From BM003 sp963783695 (GTDB lineage: Bacteria > Pseudomonadota > Gammaproteobacteria > Steroidobacterales > BM003), in the NCBI GenBank assembly GCA_963783695.1, contig CAWAOM010000006.1, positions 310,001 through 374,000 of the forward strand: a DNA stretch of 64,000 bases. Direction: 5' to 3'. A program made the position numbers and the translations under genes. Each line of letters starts with the position of its first letter. Position 1 is the first letter of the stretch. The notes under the pieces are model-generated. The model had not been told where the DNA came from and did not search any database. It saw nothing but the letters and a program-made list of their open reading frames with translations. Below are positions 49,977 to 58,907 of this stretch, in pieces.

Positions 49977-50285
49977 TCAACCCTGACCGGCACCAAATGA
50001 ATTTGCGTAACCGGCAAGGACACTGACCACGCGCCACAGCAGGAACGTAGCGCACCATACGCTCCCGATCCTCAGCCACGACTGGGCGCCGGGTTTGCGG
50101 AGGAAAAGCCCGGTTACGGCGGCACAGGCATATGCCTGCAGCGCAACATACGTCGTCATTGCAACAGGCCTCGCAAGGCCCGCGCTCATGGCATAGACCA
50201 GGACTACTACAACAAACAAGGTGGCGAACACCGCCGCCCGCGCTATGGCACGCAGCGGGTTCGGTGCCGCCGTCGCACAATTCAT
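49977..50285 (-). CDS. Small hypothetical membrane protein after menD
   Basis: This 102-residue protein has about three hydrophobic helices: AVFATLFVVVVLVYAM, TTYVALQAYACAAVTGLFL and IGSVWCATFLLWRVVSVLAGYA. I do not recognise the family. ATG 50285 lies seven bases after the menD stop; an upstream in-frame ATG at 50339 would overlap menD. The gene appears to be the third gene of the menF-menD transcript. A link to quinones is inferred only from position. Confidence 0.6.
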   Translation of the reverse strand: MNCATAAPNPLRAIARAAVFATLFVVVVLVYAMSAGLARPVAMTTYVALQAYACAAVTGLFLRKPGAQSWLRIGSVWCATFLLWRVVSVLAGYANSFGAGQG

Positions 50286-50292
50286 ATTCGCA

Positions 50293-51999
50293 TCAGCCGT
50301 CGTCGCGAGCGGACGCACGCCACCAGGCGTGGTGGGCAACGGCGCTGGCCTCGCGCGAGACGCACATCTCGATCAACATCGCGGAAGATGCGGACAGAGC
50401 CTGATCAAGTACGACAAGCGGATCTTCATCGGTCTCGATTCGGCAATAGTCGAACCCGAACAAATCGGCAACCGTTGCGAGATCCAGACCCGGCGGAGTA
50501 AGCCAGCCCTGTTCGAACTCGGGCAACTCCTTCTGCGCAAGGTAACCGAAGATCGCGCCGCCACCATTGTTGATTGCAATCAGCTTCAATCCATGCCGGG
50601 CCGCGACTGCCAGTCCGTTCAAATCGTGGAAAAGCGCAACATCGCCAACAACAGCAACGGTTGTCTCCGACGCCACGGCCGCAATTCCCGCAGCGGTCGA
50701 GATATTGCCATCGATCCCGCTCACGCCGCGATTGCCGAAGATCGCCAGCGGCGCCTCACGGCCGCGCAGAAAAGAATCGGCATCGCGGACTACCATCGAG
50801 TTGCCAAGAAACAGGGATCCGTTCCCGGCAATCGTCGTGCAGGCTGCCTGCATCAATGCAGCCTCGGGTGGCAGCAGCGCCGGGTCAACGCTCAGCGTCT
50901 GCTCATCGCTGCGCCGCCAGGCAACCATCCAGTCTGCGTGCGAGGCCACTGACACCCTATCGCACAGCATTTCAATCACCCGTCCGGGATCGGCATGGAT
51001 CACCAGACCGGCCCGCAATGACGGATCTGGCCAACCCGGGTAAGCCGACACGATCATCGGCCGCGGCATCCCTGGCTGTGCCAGCCACCGTTGCAGAGCA
51101 GCCGAGGTAGGCGTAGCACCGAAATGCAAAACCCACTCGGGAGAGGCTGGCGGCTGCCCACGCAAAAAGCCATCGTAACTGCTGATAACCGACCGTTTCG
51201 GCCATGGCCCGCAGCGCAGACCGGACAATGGGTCGGCCAGGATGGGAGCATCACACTTGTCGGCCAGCGTGACTAAAGCCGACGGATCGATTACGCCGCT
51301 ATGGCAAGGTCCGCAGACTATCATTCCGCGCCCGCCCGAGATCGCCGCCGCTATCTCTCCAAGCGCCCATGCATCGGGTTCGAGCGTCGGCCGCGCGACG
51401 TTCACCGGCTCCGCCATACGGTTTGCCGCAGGATCCGCGTCGCCCGTGGCTGCCACAACCAGCGGCTCGCGAAACGGGACATTCACATGCACCGGTCCCG
51501 GCCAGGGCCACTGCGAAATATCTGCTGCACGTGCGCCGACGCTGGCGGCATGGGGATAGTCGACGTCGGCGCCGCTGGCTGGAGCAAGCGCCAGAAACGC
51601 GCGAACCCGTTGCCCGAACAACACGCTCTGGTTCGTCGTCTGATTGGCCCCGCAATCGAGCAGTTCCGGTGGCCGATCGGCGCTGACGAATATCAATGGA
51701 ATGCGGTCCTCATGCGCCTCGACCAGCGCCGGATACCAATTGGCCGGTGCGGATCCGGACGTAGCGACCAGGACAACGGGCCGGCACGATTTTCGCGCCA
51801 TGCCGAGGGCAAAAAACGCTGCTGAGCGCTCGTCGATAACAACCTCGGTGGTGAGACACTCATGGCGCAGACATGCCAGTGCCAGCGGAGTCGAGCGCGA
51901 ACCCGGCGATATCACCGCTCGCATGACCCCGCCCTTAACCAGGCCCGCAACCAGTGACTGCGCCTGGCGCAGTCCCTCGAGCGCCTGATCGTCAGCCAA
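50293..51999 (-). CDS. menD: SEPHCHC synthase (MenD)
   Basis: This ThDP-dependent enzyme joins 2-oxoglutarate and isochorismate to 2-succinyl-5-enolpyruvyl-6-hydroxy-3-cyclohexene-1-carboxylate. The 568 residues include ISPGSRSTPLALACL, the catalytic Glu in VVIDERSAAFFALG, GNRGVSGIDGNISTAAG with the ThDP GDG-like region (VVGDVALFHDLNGL) and INNGGGAIFGYL. The best start is TTG 51999, eight bases inside menF, with GAGG nine bases upstream; ATG 52023 is an alternative with no clear ribosome site. It is coupled to menF. Confidence 0.93.
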   Translation of the reverse strand: MADDQALEGLRQAQSLVAGLVKGGVMRAVISPGSRSTPLALACLRHECLTTEVVIDERSAAFFALGMARKSCRPVVLVATSGSAPANWYPALVEAHEDRIPLIFVSADRPPELLDCGANQTTNQSVLFGQRVRAFLALAPASGADVDYPHAASVGARAADISQWPWPGPVHVNVPFREPLVVAATGDADPAANRMAEPVNVARPTLEPDAWALGEIAAAISGGRGMIVCGPCHSGVIDPSALVTLADKCDAPILADPLSGLRCGPWPKRSVISSYDGFLRGQPPASPEWVLHFGATPTSAALQRWLAQPGMPRPMIVSAYPGWPDPSLRAGLVIHADPGRVIEMLCDRVSVASHADWMVAWRRSDEQTLSVDPALLPPEAALMQAACTTIAGNGSLFLGNSMVVRDADSFLRGREAPLAIFGNRGVSGIDGNISTAAGIAAVASETTVAVVGDVALFHDLNGLAVAARHGLKLIAINNGGGAIFGYLAQKELPEFEQGWLTPPGLDLATVADLFGFDYCRIETDEDPLVVLDQALSASSAMLIEMCVSREASAVAHHAWWRASARDDG

Positions 52000-53374
52000 T
52001 GGCGAGCGCCTCACGCAACGCATCCAGTTTCCAGCGCGTCTCATCGAGCTCGGTCTCGGGAACTGAACCCGCCACTATGCCTGCGCCCGCGAACAGATCG
52101 GCCGTGGCGCCATTGAGCAGGCCGCAACGCAACACCACGGAAATCTCTGCGCCGTTGCCATCCAGCCAGCCAACCCCGCCCGTGTACCAGCCCCAGCGGG
52201 TTTCGCCGTGGTGTTCGAGCCAGGTCAGCGCCTGTTCCCGCGGCGTGCCGCCTACCGCGGGCGTCGGATGCAGACGTGCAATCAGCGATAGCGGGCGCAC
52301 ACCCTCGCGCAGTTGTCCATGCACCTGGCTCCACAGATGTTGCACAGTCGGAAGTTTGAGCAGGCTCGGCGCCTGACAGGCACTCACACTGACGCAATCC
52401 GGTTTCAGCGCGCCGATGATATCGTCGACGACCACCGCATGCTCGTGTTGAGCCTTGACTTCCTTGAGCAGCATCTCGCCGGCAATTCGATCCTCTTCGG
52501 GCGGACTCAGGCGCGGCGCCGAACCGGCCAGCGCGTCCGCCAAAACCGCGCCATCGCGAATACTCAACAAGCGCTCTGGCGAGACTCCGACCAGCGCCAT
52601 TTCCGACTCACGGAAGGAAAACAACGTGCAGTCATTGTAGCGATCGCCGAGCCAGGCCAGCACTGCCCCCGGGCGCAACGGTCGCGAAGTCAGCATCCGG
52701 ATACGGCGGGTCAAAACGAGCTTGTCGACATTGCCGCTGTGAATTTCGGCCAGCGCCCGCCTGACCCTTGCGAGCCAGTCACTCTCAGCGCCCGGAATCT
52801 CACGCAACACGATCGGCGCCGGATTGGTGACGATCGTCCGCGGATCGAAAGCGCGAATGATCTCTTCCGCGCCGCTACACCATTGCGCCATGACATCGTC
52901 GCGGTCTTCGTCGGCACGGCAAGAGAACGTCAGCCGGCAACCGAGCGGCCCGCGATCGATAACGACCCGCGGCACCATAGCCAGCGTATTGGCAAGAGGG
53001 GCCCAGTCGCGTTGCACCTGCTGAACCGGGCTGAACGCAAACCCGAGAAACACCCCTGGCACATCGTCGCCGCGCGACCAGTCCGCTTCCAGCGAGCGCA
53101 GCCGGAGGTCGAGTTTTTCAAATCGGTCGGCACCCGCGAACGCGAGCCGCAGCGCCCGCCCCACGCCCAGCCGGTAATGGCCCTGGGCGGGCCTCGACCA
53201 AAAAATGGAATTCTCCGGCAACTCAACCGGTGTCGGGAAATCCGGCATCGGAGCATCCAGCGTCACGCTGGTCAGATAACCGCGCTGGACCGACGCCAGT
53301 GCCGCCGCCAGTCGGGTCGGCAACTGGACGAGAAATTGGTCGACCACGGGATGTTTGGCTGGGTGCGGAGTCAC
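51992..53374 (-). CDS. menF: Isochorismate synthase
   Basis: This 460-residue chorismate-utilising enzyme makes isochorismate for menaquinone. The C-terminal catalytic domain shows VDKLVLTRRI with the general-base Lys, FSFRESEMALVGVSPERL, LKEVKAQHEHAVVVDDI, LHPTPAVGGTPREQAL and the metal Glu in VPETELDETRWKLDALRE. The start is GTG 53374 with AGGCG upstream; the frame stays open for 335 more codons opposite menB, but that part is an antisense shadow. EntC-type function is less likely given the adjacent menD. Confidence 0.9.
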   Translation of the reverse strand: MTPHPAKHPVVDQFLVQLPTRLAAALASVQRGYLTSVTLDAPMPDFPTPVELPENSIFWSRPAQGHYRLGVGRALRLAFAGADRFEKLDLRLRSLEADWSRGDDVPGVFLGFAFSPVQQVQRDWAPLANTLAMVPRVVIDRGPLGCRLTFSCRADEDRDDVMAQWCSGAEEIIRAFDPRTIVTNPAPIVLREIPGAESDWLARVRRALAEIHSGNVDKLVLTRRIRMLTSRPLRPGAVLAWLGDRYNDCTLFSFRESEMALVGVSPERLLSIRDGAVLADALAGSAPRLSPPEEDRIAGEMLLKEVKAQHEHAVVVDDIIGALKPDCVSVSACQAPSLLKLPTVQHLWSQVHGQLREGVRPLSLIARLHPTPAVGGTPREQALTWLEHHGETRWGWYTGGVGWLDGNGAEISVVLRCGLLNGATADLFAGAGIVAGSVPETELDETRWKLDALREALAIG

Positions 53375-53394
53375 TGATCGCCTAGGGGCAAAAT

Positions 53395-53407
53395 CACTTA
53401 TCAAGTG
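53395..53407. promoter_or_regulatory. Short palindrome in the divergent menF/menB promoter region
   Basis: CACTTATCAAGTG is a perfect five-base inverted repeat around ATC, located 21 bases before the menF start and about 43 bases before the menB -35 element. A dimeric regulator could bind here and control both directions. No known consensus matches. Confidence 0.3.
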
Positions 53408-53449
53408 TATCACGCAGGCACCCCCGATCGCCCGGCGCCGGCGCCGTGG

Positions 53450-53477
53450 TTGCTGCGGACAGGCGCCCGCGTACAAT
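53450..53477 (+). promoter_or_regulatory. Promoter of menB-menA-menC
   Basis: TTGCTG at 53450-53455, a 16-base spacer and TACAAT at 53472-53477 form a sigma70-like promoter. Transcription would start near 53484, leaving a 23-base leader with CCGGAGA before the menB ATG at 53507. Confidence 0.55.
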
Positions 53478-53506
53478 AGCACCGCCCTTTCGCCGGAGAC
53501 CTTCCC

Positions 53507-54328
53507 ATGCAGTTCAAGCCCGTGCCCGACAAGAGCTTTGAGGAAATCCTCTATGACCATGCCGGAGGCATCGCCCGGATTACGATAAACCGGCCGGAGG
53601 TGCGCAACGCCTTTACGCCCGAGACCATCGTGGAGCTGCGAGAGGCTTTTCACCATGCCCATCTGGACCAGAACATCGGCGCCATCATTTTCACTGGTGC
53701 CGGTGACAAGGCTTTCTGCTCCGGCGGCGATCAACGGGTACGTGGTGAGGACGGCGGCTATGCGGATAAGAGCGGCGTCAATCACCTCAATGTTCTCGAC
53801 CTGCAAATGCAGATCCGCCGCCTGCCGAAACCGGTGGTCGCAATGGTCGCCGGATACGCAATCGGCGGCGGCCATGTGCTGCATCTCGTGTGCGACCTGA
53901 CCATCGCAGCGGACAACGCGGTTTTCGGCCAGACCGGACCCATGGTCGGCAGTTTTGATGCCGGACTCGGCTCGGGGCTGCTGGCACGCACGGTCGGGAT
54001 GAAAAAGGCAAAGGAAATCTGGTTCCTGTGCCGCCAGTATGGCGCCGAGGAGGCGTTGCAGATGGGTCTGGTAAACAAAGTGGTGCCGCTGGCGCAGCTC
54101 GAGACGGAGACCGTGGAGTGGTGTCAGCGCATGCTCGAACTCAGCCCGATGGCGTTGCGCTGTCTGAAGTCTGCTTTTAATGCCGATACCGACGGACTCG
54201 CCGGGATCCAGGAGCTGGCTGGCAATGCGACCGGCCTGTTCTATCTGAGCGACGAGGCACGCGAGGGCCGCAACGCGTTTATCGAAAAACGTAACCCCGA
54301 TTTCGGCAAATTCCCACGTCGCTCCTGA
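53507..54328 (+). CDS. menB: 1,4-dihydroxy-2-naphthoyl-CoA synthase
   Basis: MenB closes the second ring of menaquinone from o-succinylbenzoyl-CoA. The 273-residue crotonase-fold enzyme has the oxyanion-hole segments FCSGGDQRVRG and GYAIGGGHVLHLVCDLTIA, and the MenB-specific GQTGPMVGSFDAGLGSGLLAR with the catalytic Asp. NPDFGKFPRRS is the typical C-terminus. It heads the menB-menA-menC transcript and is 17 bases ahead of menA. Confidence 0.95.
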   Translation: MQFKPVPDKSFEEILYDHAGGIARITINRPEVRNAFTPETIVELREAFHHAHLDQNIGAIIFTGAGDKAFCSGGDQRVRGEDGGYADKSGVNHLNVLDLQMQIRRLPKPVVAMVAGYAIGGGHVLHLVCDLTIAADNAVFGQTGPMVGSFDAGLGSGLLARTVGMKKAKEIWFLCRQYGAEEALQMGLVNKVVPLAQLETETVEWCQRMLELSPMALRCLKSAFNADTDGLAGIQELAGNATGLFYLSDEAREGRNAFIEKRNPDFGKFPRRS

Positions 54329-54345
54329 GCCGGAGATCCGAACAC

Positions 54346-55236
54346 GTGCTGCAACACTGGATCGCTGCGATACGGCCACGCACGCTGCCGGTCGCAGTGG
54401 CCCCGGTTATCGTCGGCACCTGCATCGCATGGGCCGACGGCTATGCGTTGTCGCTGGCGGTGATGCTCGTGGCGATGGTCGCGGCGACAATGATCCAGAT
54501 AGGCACCAACCTGCACAATGATGTCGCCGACTTCGAACGCGGCGGCGACGATCCAGCGACCCGCCTTGGACCGCGGCGTGCGACCGCCGAGGGGTGGTTG
54601 ACAGCGACTGCCGTGCAAGCCGCCGCACGTCTGAGTTTCGCGGCGGCCGCACTGTGCGGGGCCGGCCTGGTTTTCGTTGGCGGCTGGCCAATTCTGATTG
54701 TCGGCATACTTTCGATCGTGGCGGGATTTTCCTATAGCGGTGGCCCGCGCCCGATTTCCTACACGCCGTTGGGCGAACTTTTCGTGTGGTTGTTTTTCGG
54801 CGTCGTCGCGGTAGCTGGCAGCTACTACCTCCAGGCCATGCATCTGGCACCGCGCCCTGTCATTGCCGGCGCGGTTCTGGGACTTCCCGCCGCGGCGGTT
54901 CTGGCGGTCAACAACTACCGCGATCTCGATAACGACCGGAATGTCGGGCGATCGACGTTTGCGGTGGTATTCGGGCGCAACGCCAGTCGTGTCGAATATG
55001 CCCTGCTGATGTTGCTTCCGTTCGCCGCGGTGCCGTCGCTGGCGACACCGTCAACGGTCTGGGGGTGGCTTCCCTTCGCCGCCCTGCCGTGGGCACTGCT
55101 ACTGGTGTGGCGATTCTGCGTCGATGAACCGGGACCGCGCTTCAACGTCCTGCTTGCCAGCACCGCAAAGTTCCAGCTGGCATTGAGTGCGCTGGTTGGC
55201 ATTGCCGTCACGGGCGGAGCAAGTCCGGTTGCCTGA
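54346..55236 (+). CDS. menA: 1,4-dihydroxy-2-naphthoate polyprenyltransferase
   Basis: MenA attaches the isoprenoid tail to DHNA in the membrane. The 296-residue UbiA-superfamily protein has eight to nine hydrophobic helices and both Asp-rich motifs: NLHNDVADFERGGDDP and NNYRDLDNDRNVGR. The N-terminal WIAAIRPRTLPVAVAPV is the MenA signature. The start is GTG 54346. Its stop overlaps the likely menC start by eight bases. Confidence 0.94.
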   Translation: MLQHWIAAIRPRTLPVAVAPVIVGTCIAWADGYALSLAVMLVAMVAATMIQIGTNLHNDVADFERGGDDPATRLGPRRATAEGWLTATAVQAAARLSFAAAALCGAGLVFVGGWPILIVGILSIVAGFSYSGGPRPISYTPLGELFVWLFFGVVAVAGSYYLQAMHLAPRPVIAGAVLGLPAAAVLAVNNYRDLDNDRNVGRSTFAVVFGRNASRVEYALLMLLPFAAVPSLATPSTVWGWLPFAALPWALLLVWRFCVDEPGPRFNVLLASTAKFQLALSALVGIAVTGGASPVA

Positions 55237-56314
55237 TCAACAGGCAGTGGTGCGCGACGCCACATGGCAGCCGTATGCTTTGGCATTACGCCGGCCGTGG
55301 ACTTCGGCGCGCGGCACTACCTCGGAGCGCACCGGCTGGTTACTGCGGCTGCGTGACGACCATGGCCGACTCGGGTTTGGCGACTGCGCACCACTGCCAG
55401 GCGCAGGCACCGAAACCCACGATGGCGCCCGCCAGATGCTCGAGCAGGCGGCGGCGGCAATGAGGGGAAAGCCGGTGACGACCGCCCTCGAGTCGTTACC
55501 GACAGCACCGTCCGCAACCCCTGCGGTTCGCTGCGCATGTGAAACAGCTCTGCTTGACCTCCAGGCTCGTGCGCACAATTTGCCGTTGCATCAACTGCTT
55601 GCGCGCGGCAGCAGTCCCGGTGTGCGGGTCAACGCGATGATAGGCGCGTATCGCGACTGGCCCGAACTCGCCCAGCGTGCGGTCGACGCCGGGTTCGACG
55701 TATTGAAACTAAAAATCGGTACCGTCGCACCGGCAACGGAACTGACCGCATTGCACTCGCTGATGGCACAGCTTCCGCTGAACATCCGGCTGCGGCTCGA
55801 TGTCAATCGCGGGTGGTCGCTCGCTACCGCAAGATCGATTCTGCCCGCCCTCGATGACTCCCGAATCGAGGCCGTCGAGGAACCGGCCTCTGACGCGAGC
55901 GGCGCGCAGTTGCGCGCGCTCCAGGCAGCAGTACCGTTTGCCATTGCACTGGATGAGTCGCTGCATCGGGGCGGCATCGGAGCGCTGCCAGTTAGACGCC
56001 AGGTACTTAAGCCCATGGCCGTGGGCGGTCTGCTGCCGATCATTGCGCTTGCTGCCGATAACGAGCACGAGACAGTCGTCACCACCAGCGTCGACTCGGC
56101 GATCGGCGTGCGCGCCGCGTGTCATGTCGCGGCGGCACTCGACAACGGCCTTGCTCATGGCCTCGCGACCAGCGACTGGCTGCACACCGACTTCGCACCG
56201 CCGTTGCCGATCGCCCGCGGTCTGCTGCATCTCCCCGCCAGCGCCGGGCTCGGGCTTGACCCCGGCCCCGTGCCAGCCCCTTCAGGTTCGCTTGTCACGG
56301 GCAAGGCGCCGTAG
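55229..56314 (+). CDS. menC: o-Succinylbenzoate synthase
   Basis: This enolase-superfamily enzyme dehydrates SHCHC to o-succinylbenzoate. The 361-residue protein keeps the catalytic KxK (VLKLKIG), metal ligands Asp, Glu and Asp (LRLDVNRGW, AVEEPASD, IALDESLHRG), and the second Lys in VLKPMAVGG. The start appears to be TTG 55229, eight bases inside menA with GGAG about ten bases upstream; GTG 55247 or 55250 are alternatives. Its end overlaps menE on the other strand by 33 bases. Confidence 0.9.
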   Translation: MPDQQAVVRDATWQPYALALRRPWTSARGTTSERTGWLLRLRDDHGRLGFGDCAPLPGAGTETHDGARQMLEQAAAAMRGKPVTTALESLPTAPSATPAVRCACETALLDLQARAHNLPLHQLLARGSSPGVRVNAMIGAYRDWPELAQRAVDAGFDVLKLKIGTVAPATELTALHSLMAQLPLNIRLRLDVNRGWSLATARSILPALDDSRIEAVEEPASDASGAQLRALQAAVPFAIALDESLHRGGIGALPVRRQVLKPMAVGGLLPIIALAADNEHETVVTTSVDSAIGVRAACHVAAALDNGLAHGLATSDWLHTDFAPPLPIARGLLHLPASAGLGLDPGPVPAPSGSLVTGKAP

Positions 56315-57712
56315 AATCTCGCGCTCCAGCTTACCGCCGCTGTTTCGTGGCAGAACCGGCAAACGCATAAAGCGGCGCGGCCGTTGCGACGATTCAACAT
56401 GGTCACGGCACCATTGTTCGACACCCGACTCGTCAATGTCGCCACAGAAAACCGCTACCAGCAAGTCTCCCCAGCGCGGGTCGTCGACAGCCGTCACTGC
56501 GACATCCGCAATACCGGGGCATCGCCCGAGCAATCGCTCCAGACTTGCCGGATGCAGATTGAGACCACCGCTGATCAGTACATCGTCGGCTCGCCCAAGA
56601 ATGTGCAAATTGCCGCGGTTGTCTATCCGCCCGAGATCACCGCTGACAAAGACGCCATCGATGTTTGCTAGCGCACCCGACGGTTGCAGGTAGCCATCCA
56701 TCACGACCGGACCCTCTACGCGCACGGGACCCGTTCCTTCCACTGCAACTCCCGTTTCGTGGTCGACGGCGATACGGACACCTCGCAGCGGCCGGCCTAC
56801 ACGGCCGGCTTCCCAGCCTGCCGCAACCGCTTCGCAAGTTACATGGGAACCGGTTTCGGTCATGCCATAGGCCACCCACAACGGCCACCCGGCGGCGCGC
56901 GCGCGCTGCGCGACAACCGGATGCAGCGTGGCACCGCCGATAAGCACGCAACGAAGCCGCGGTGGCGGAGTCAGGCCGGCGGCGCAATCCAGAATCTGGT
57001 CCAACATCGCGGGCACCAGCGACAGATGGGAAACCTCCTCCGCCATTACGGCCGCGACAATGCGATGCGCATCGAAGCCCTCATGCAACAGCGCACACGC
57101 GCCGGCAAGAGCGCAGCGCGACAGGACCGCGAGCCCGCCAATATGCTGTAACGAAATCGGTGTCAGCCAGACATCGCCCGCCCCGAGCCCGGTCGCGGCG
57201 TTGCTGGCACGCGCATGGGCAAGAATCGCGGCTTGCGACAGCCGCGCGATCCGGGCGGGCCCTTCGGTTCCACTACTCGCAACCAGCCAGCCGCCCGGGG
57301 CGACCGCTCGCCTCGCGCCAACCTCCTGATCACTCTCGCCCGCATCGTCCAGCCAGCTGGATGGCAGCGTCAGCCATGGCCCACTGATGTCACTGCGCTC
57401 GGCGAGAAGCAGCGCCGGAGCAATGGTACGGAGAACGGCCTCGAGATCGCCGCGATCGGGGTCGAGTATCGCGACGTCACGACCGCCGGCAGCGCCGAGC
57501 CAGAGCGTTAGCGCGCGCAGCAGCGGGTCCCGCGAGATAATCGCGACAGGGCCGTTTTGCAGTCCCTCGGTCGCGACAAGCCTGCCAGCGAGCGTGCGCA
57601 TGCGAAGACGCAGATCGGCATAGCAAAGAGTATGTCGACCGTCGCCCAACGCAGCGGCGCGGGGCGCGGCCGCCTCGATCAGCCGTGCCAGAGCATCAGC
57701 TTCAATCCGCAT
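56282..57712 (-). CDS. menE: o-Succinylbenzoate-CoA ligase
   Basis: MenE is an adenylate-forming ligase that activates o-succinylbenzoate with CoA. The 476 residues have the phosphate loop LVASSGTEGPARIARLS, AYGMTETGSH, GDLGRIDNRGNLHILGR, DDVLISGGLN and the C-terminal Lys in RNSGGKLEREIL. It is shorter in the N-terminal part than typical acyl-CoA ligases, as expected for MenE. The start is eleven bases inside the ubiE end. It converges on menC with a 33-base overlap, so both messages could pair. Confidence 0.9.
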   Translation of the reverse strand: MRIEADALARLIEAAAPRAAALGDGRHTLCYADLRLRMRTLAGRLVATEGLQNGPVAIISRDPLLRALTLWLGAAGGRDVAILDPDRGDLEAVLRTIAPALLLAERSDISGPWLTLPSSWLDDAGESDQEVGARRAVAPGGWLVASSGTEGPARIARLSQAAILAHARASNAATGLGAGDVWLTPISLQHIGGLAVLSRCALAGACALLHEGFDAHRIVAAVMAEEVSHLSLVPAMLDQILDCAAGLTPPPRLRCVLIGGATLHPVVAQRARAAGWPLWVAYGMTETGSHVTCEAVAAGWEAGRVGRPLRGVRIAVDHETGVAVEGTGPVRVEGPVVMDGYLQPSGALANIDGVFVSGDLGRIDNRGNLHILGRADDVLISGGLNLHPASLERLLGRCPGIADVAVTAVDDPRWGDLLVAVFCGDIDESGVEQWCRDHVESSQRPRRFMRLPVLPRNSGGKLEREILRRLARDKRT

Positions 57713-58433
57713 CGCCCGGTCGCGAACCGATATGAAGACACGCGATGCCGAAACTGTAATTGCGGTAATGGACTGCAGTAAAACGCTGCGCCTCGAGCAG
57801 TCCTTTCATTTCTTCCTGGTCGGGAAAGCGCCGGATCGACTCGATGAGATAGTGATAGGCATCGGGATGACGTGCAACCATCGCCCCGAGACGCGGGATC
57901 ACATGGCGGTTGTAGGCATCGTAAAAAGGCCGCAACGGTGCCGCCGGAGTCGAAAACTCGAGACAAAGAAGACGTCCGCCCGGCTTCAGCACGCGCCAGA
58001 TTTCCGCCAGCGCGGTGTTGATATCGGTGACATTGCGGATCCCGAACGAGATCGTCAGTGTATCGACGCAGGCATCGGGAAGCGGCATCGACTCGGCGGT
58101 GCCGGCCGACCAGTCCACCAGAGACTTACGACTGTCACGGCCGGCCCGCATCATCTCGAAGCTGGGGTCAATCACGATGACCCGCCGGTCGGCGCCCATC
58201 ACCAGCCGCGCCACGTCGCCGGTGCCGCCGGCAAGGTCCACGATTAACTGCCCCGGGCGCGGGTCCACGGCCCATGCGAGACTGCGCTTCCACAGCCTAT
58301 GGATGCCGAAACTCATCAGATCGTTCATCAGATCGTAACGATCGGCAACTCGCCGGAATACGCTGCGCACAAGCGCTTCGCGTTCGGGCGGGGCGACCTC
58401 TCGCTCGCCAAATGTATTGGACAAATTTGTCAC
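57702..58433 (-). CDS. ubiE: Demethylmenaquinone/ubiquinone C-methyltransferase (UbiE/MenG)
   Basis: This 243-residue SAM-dependent methyltransferase acts in the last step of menaquinone and a late step of ubiquinone synthesis. Class I motifs are VDLAGGTGDVARL near residue 66 and TISFGIRNVTD, with FGEREVAP--RE--V-SVF-RVA-RYDLMNDLMS at the N-terminus as in UbiE. The start is GTG 58433. It precedes menE on the same strand, and its partner quinone genes for both pathways are in the window. Confidence 0.93.
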   Translation of the reverse strand: MTNLSNTFGEREVAPPEREALVRSVFRRVADRYDLMNDLMSFGIHRLWKRSLAWAVDPRPGQLIVDLAGGTGDVARLVMGADRRVIVIDPSFEMMRAGRDSRKSLVDWSAGTAESMPLPDACVDTLTISFGIRNVTDINTALAEIWRVLKPGGRLLCLEFSTPAAPLRPFYDAYNRHVIPRLGAMVARHPDAYHYLIESIRRFPDQEEMKGLLEAQRFTAVHYRNYSFGIACLHIGSRPGDAD

Positions 58434-58526
58434 GCAGCACCTCCGCAGCGGGTAAGTTTACAATAGGAACCAGTCGCGGCACCCTCAGTGTGCGTCCGGT
58501 TACGCCGCGCGGACGAAACCACCCCT

Positions 58527-58907
58527 ATGAAAACGACGATGTACTACGACAGTGGCTGCCCGGTCTGCATGCGCGGCGTCCGCCACTACCGGCGCATCGA
58601 CTGGGCGCGGCGGCTGACGTGGACTGACCTGATGGCCGAACCGGAGGCGCTTGCGGCAGAGGGCATTTCATTCGCTGACGCGATGGAACATCTCCATGTG
58701 CGTGACCGCCGTGGTCGTCTCCACGCAGGTGGCTATGCTTTTCTGGCGTTGTGGGACGAATTACCCGGCTACCGCCGAATCGCCTGGTTGATCAGAACAC
58801 TGCGCTTGTCAGCACCGTTCGACCACGCTTATCGGCGCATCAGCCGCGGCCGCTATCTGAAGCGCTGCGAGTCCGGCATCTGCTTTGTCGAGGGCAGAAA
58901 GTCGTGA
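58527..58907 (+). CDS. DCC-family (DUF393) thiol-disulfide oxidoreductase-like protein
   Basis: This 126-residue protein opens with TMYYDSGCPVCMRGVRHY, the YD--C--C signature of DUF393. Helices and GGYAFLALWDELPGYRRIAW follow, and it ends RYLKRCESGICFVEG with a second pair of cysteines. A thioredoxin-like fold is predicted, but the role is unknown. ATG 58527 was chosen because the motif normally starts within ten residues. It is divergent from ubiE and convergent with the Na/Pi cotransporter gene. Confidence 0.87.
   Translation: MKTTMYYDSGCPVCMRGVRHYRRIDWARRLTWTDLMAEPEALAAEGISFADAMEHLHVRDRRGRLHAGGYAFLALWDELPGYRRIAWLIRTLRLSAPFDHAYRRISRGRYLKRCESGICFVEGRKS

Noticed and set aside
51992..54379. 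795-residue MenF extending opposite menB
   Set aside because: The extra 335 codons are antisense to menB, with no isochorismate-synthase similarity; the family start and a GTG with ribosome site are at 53374.
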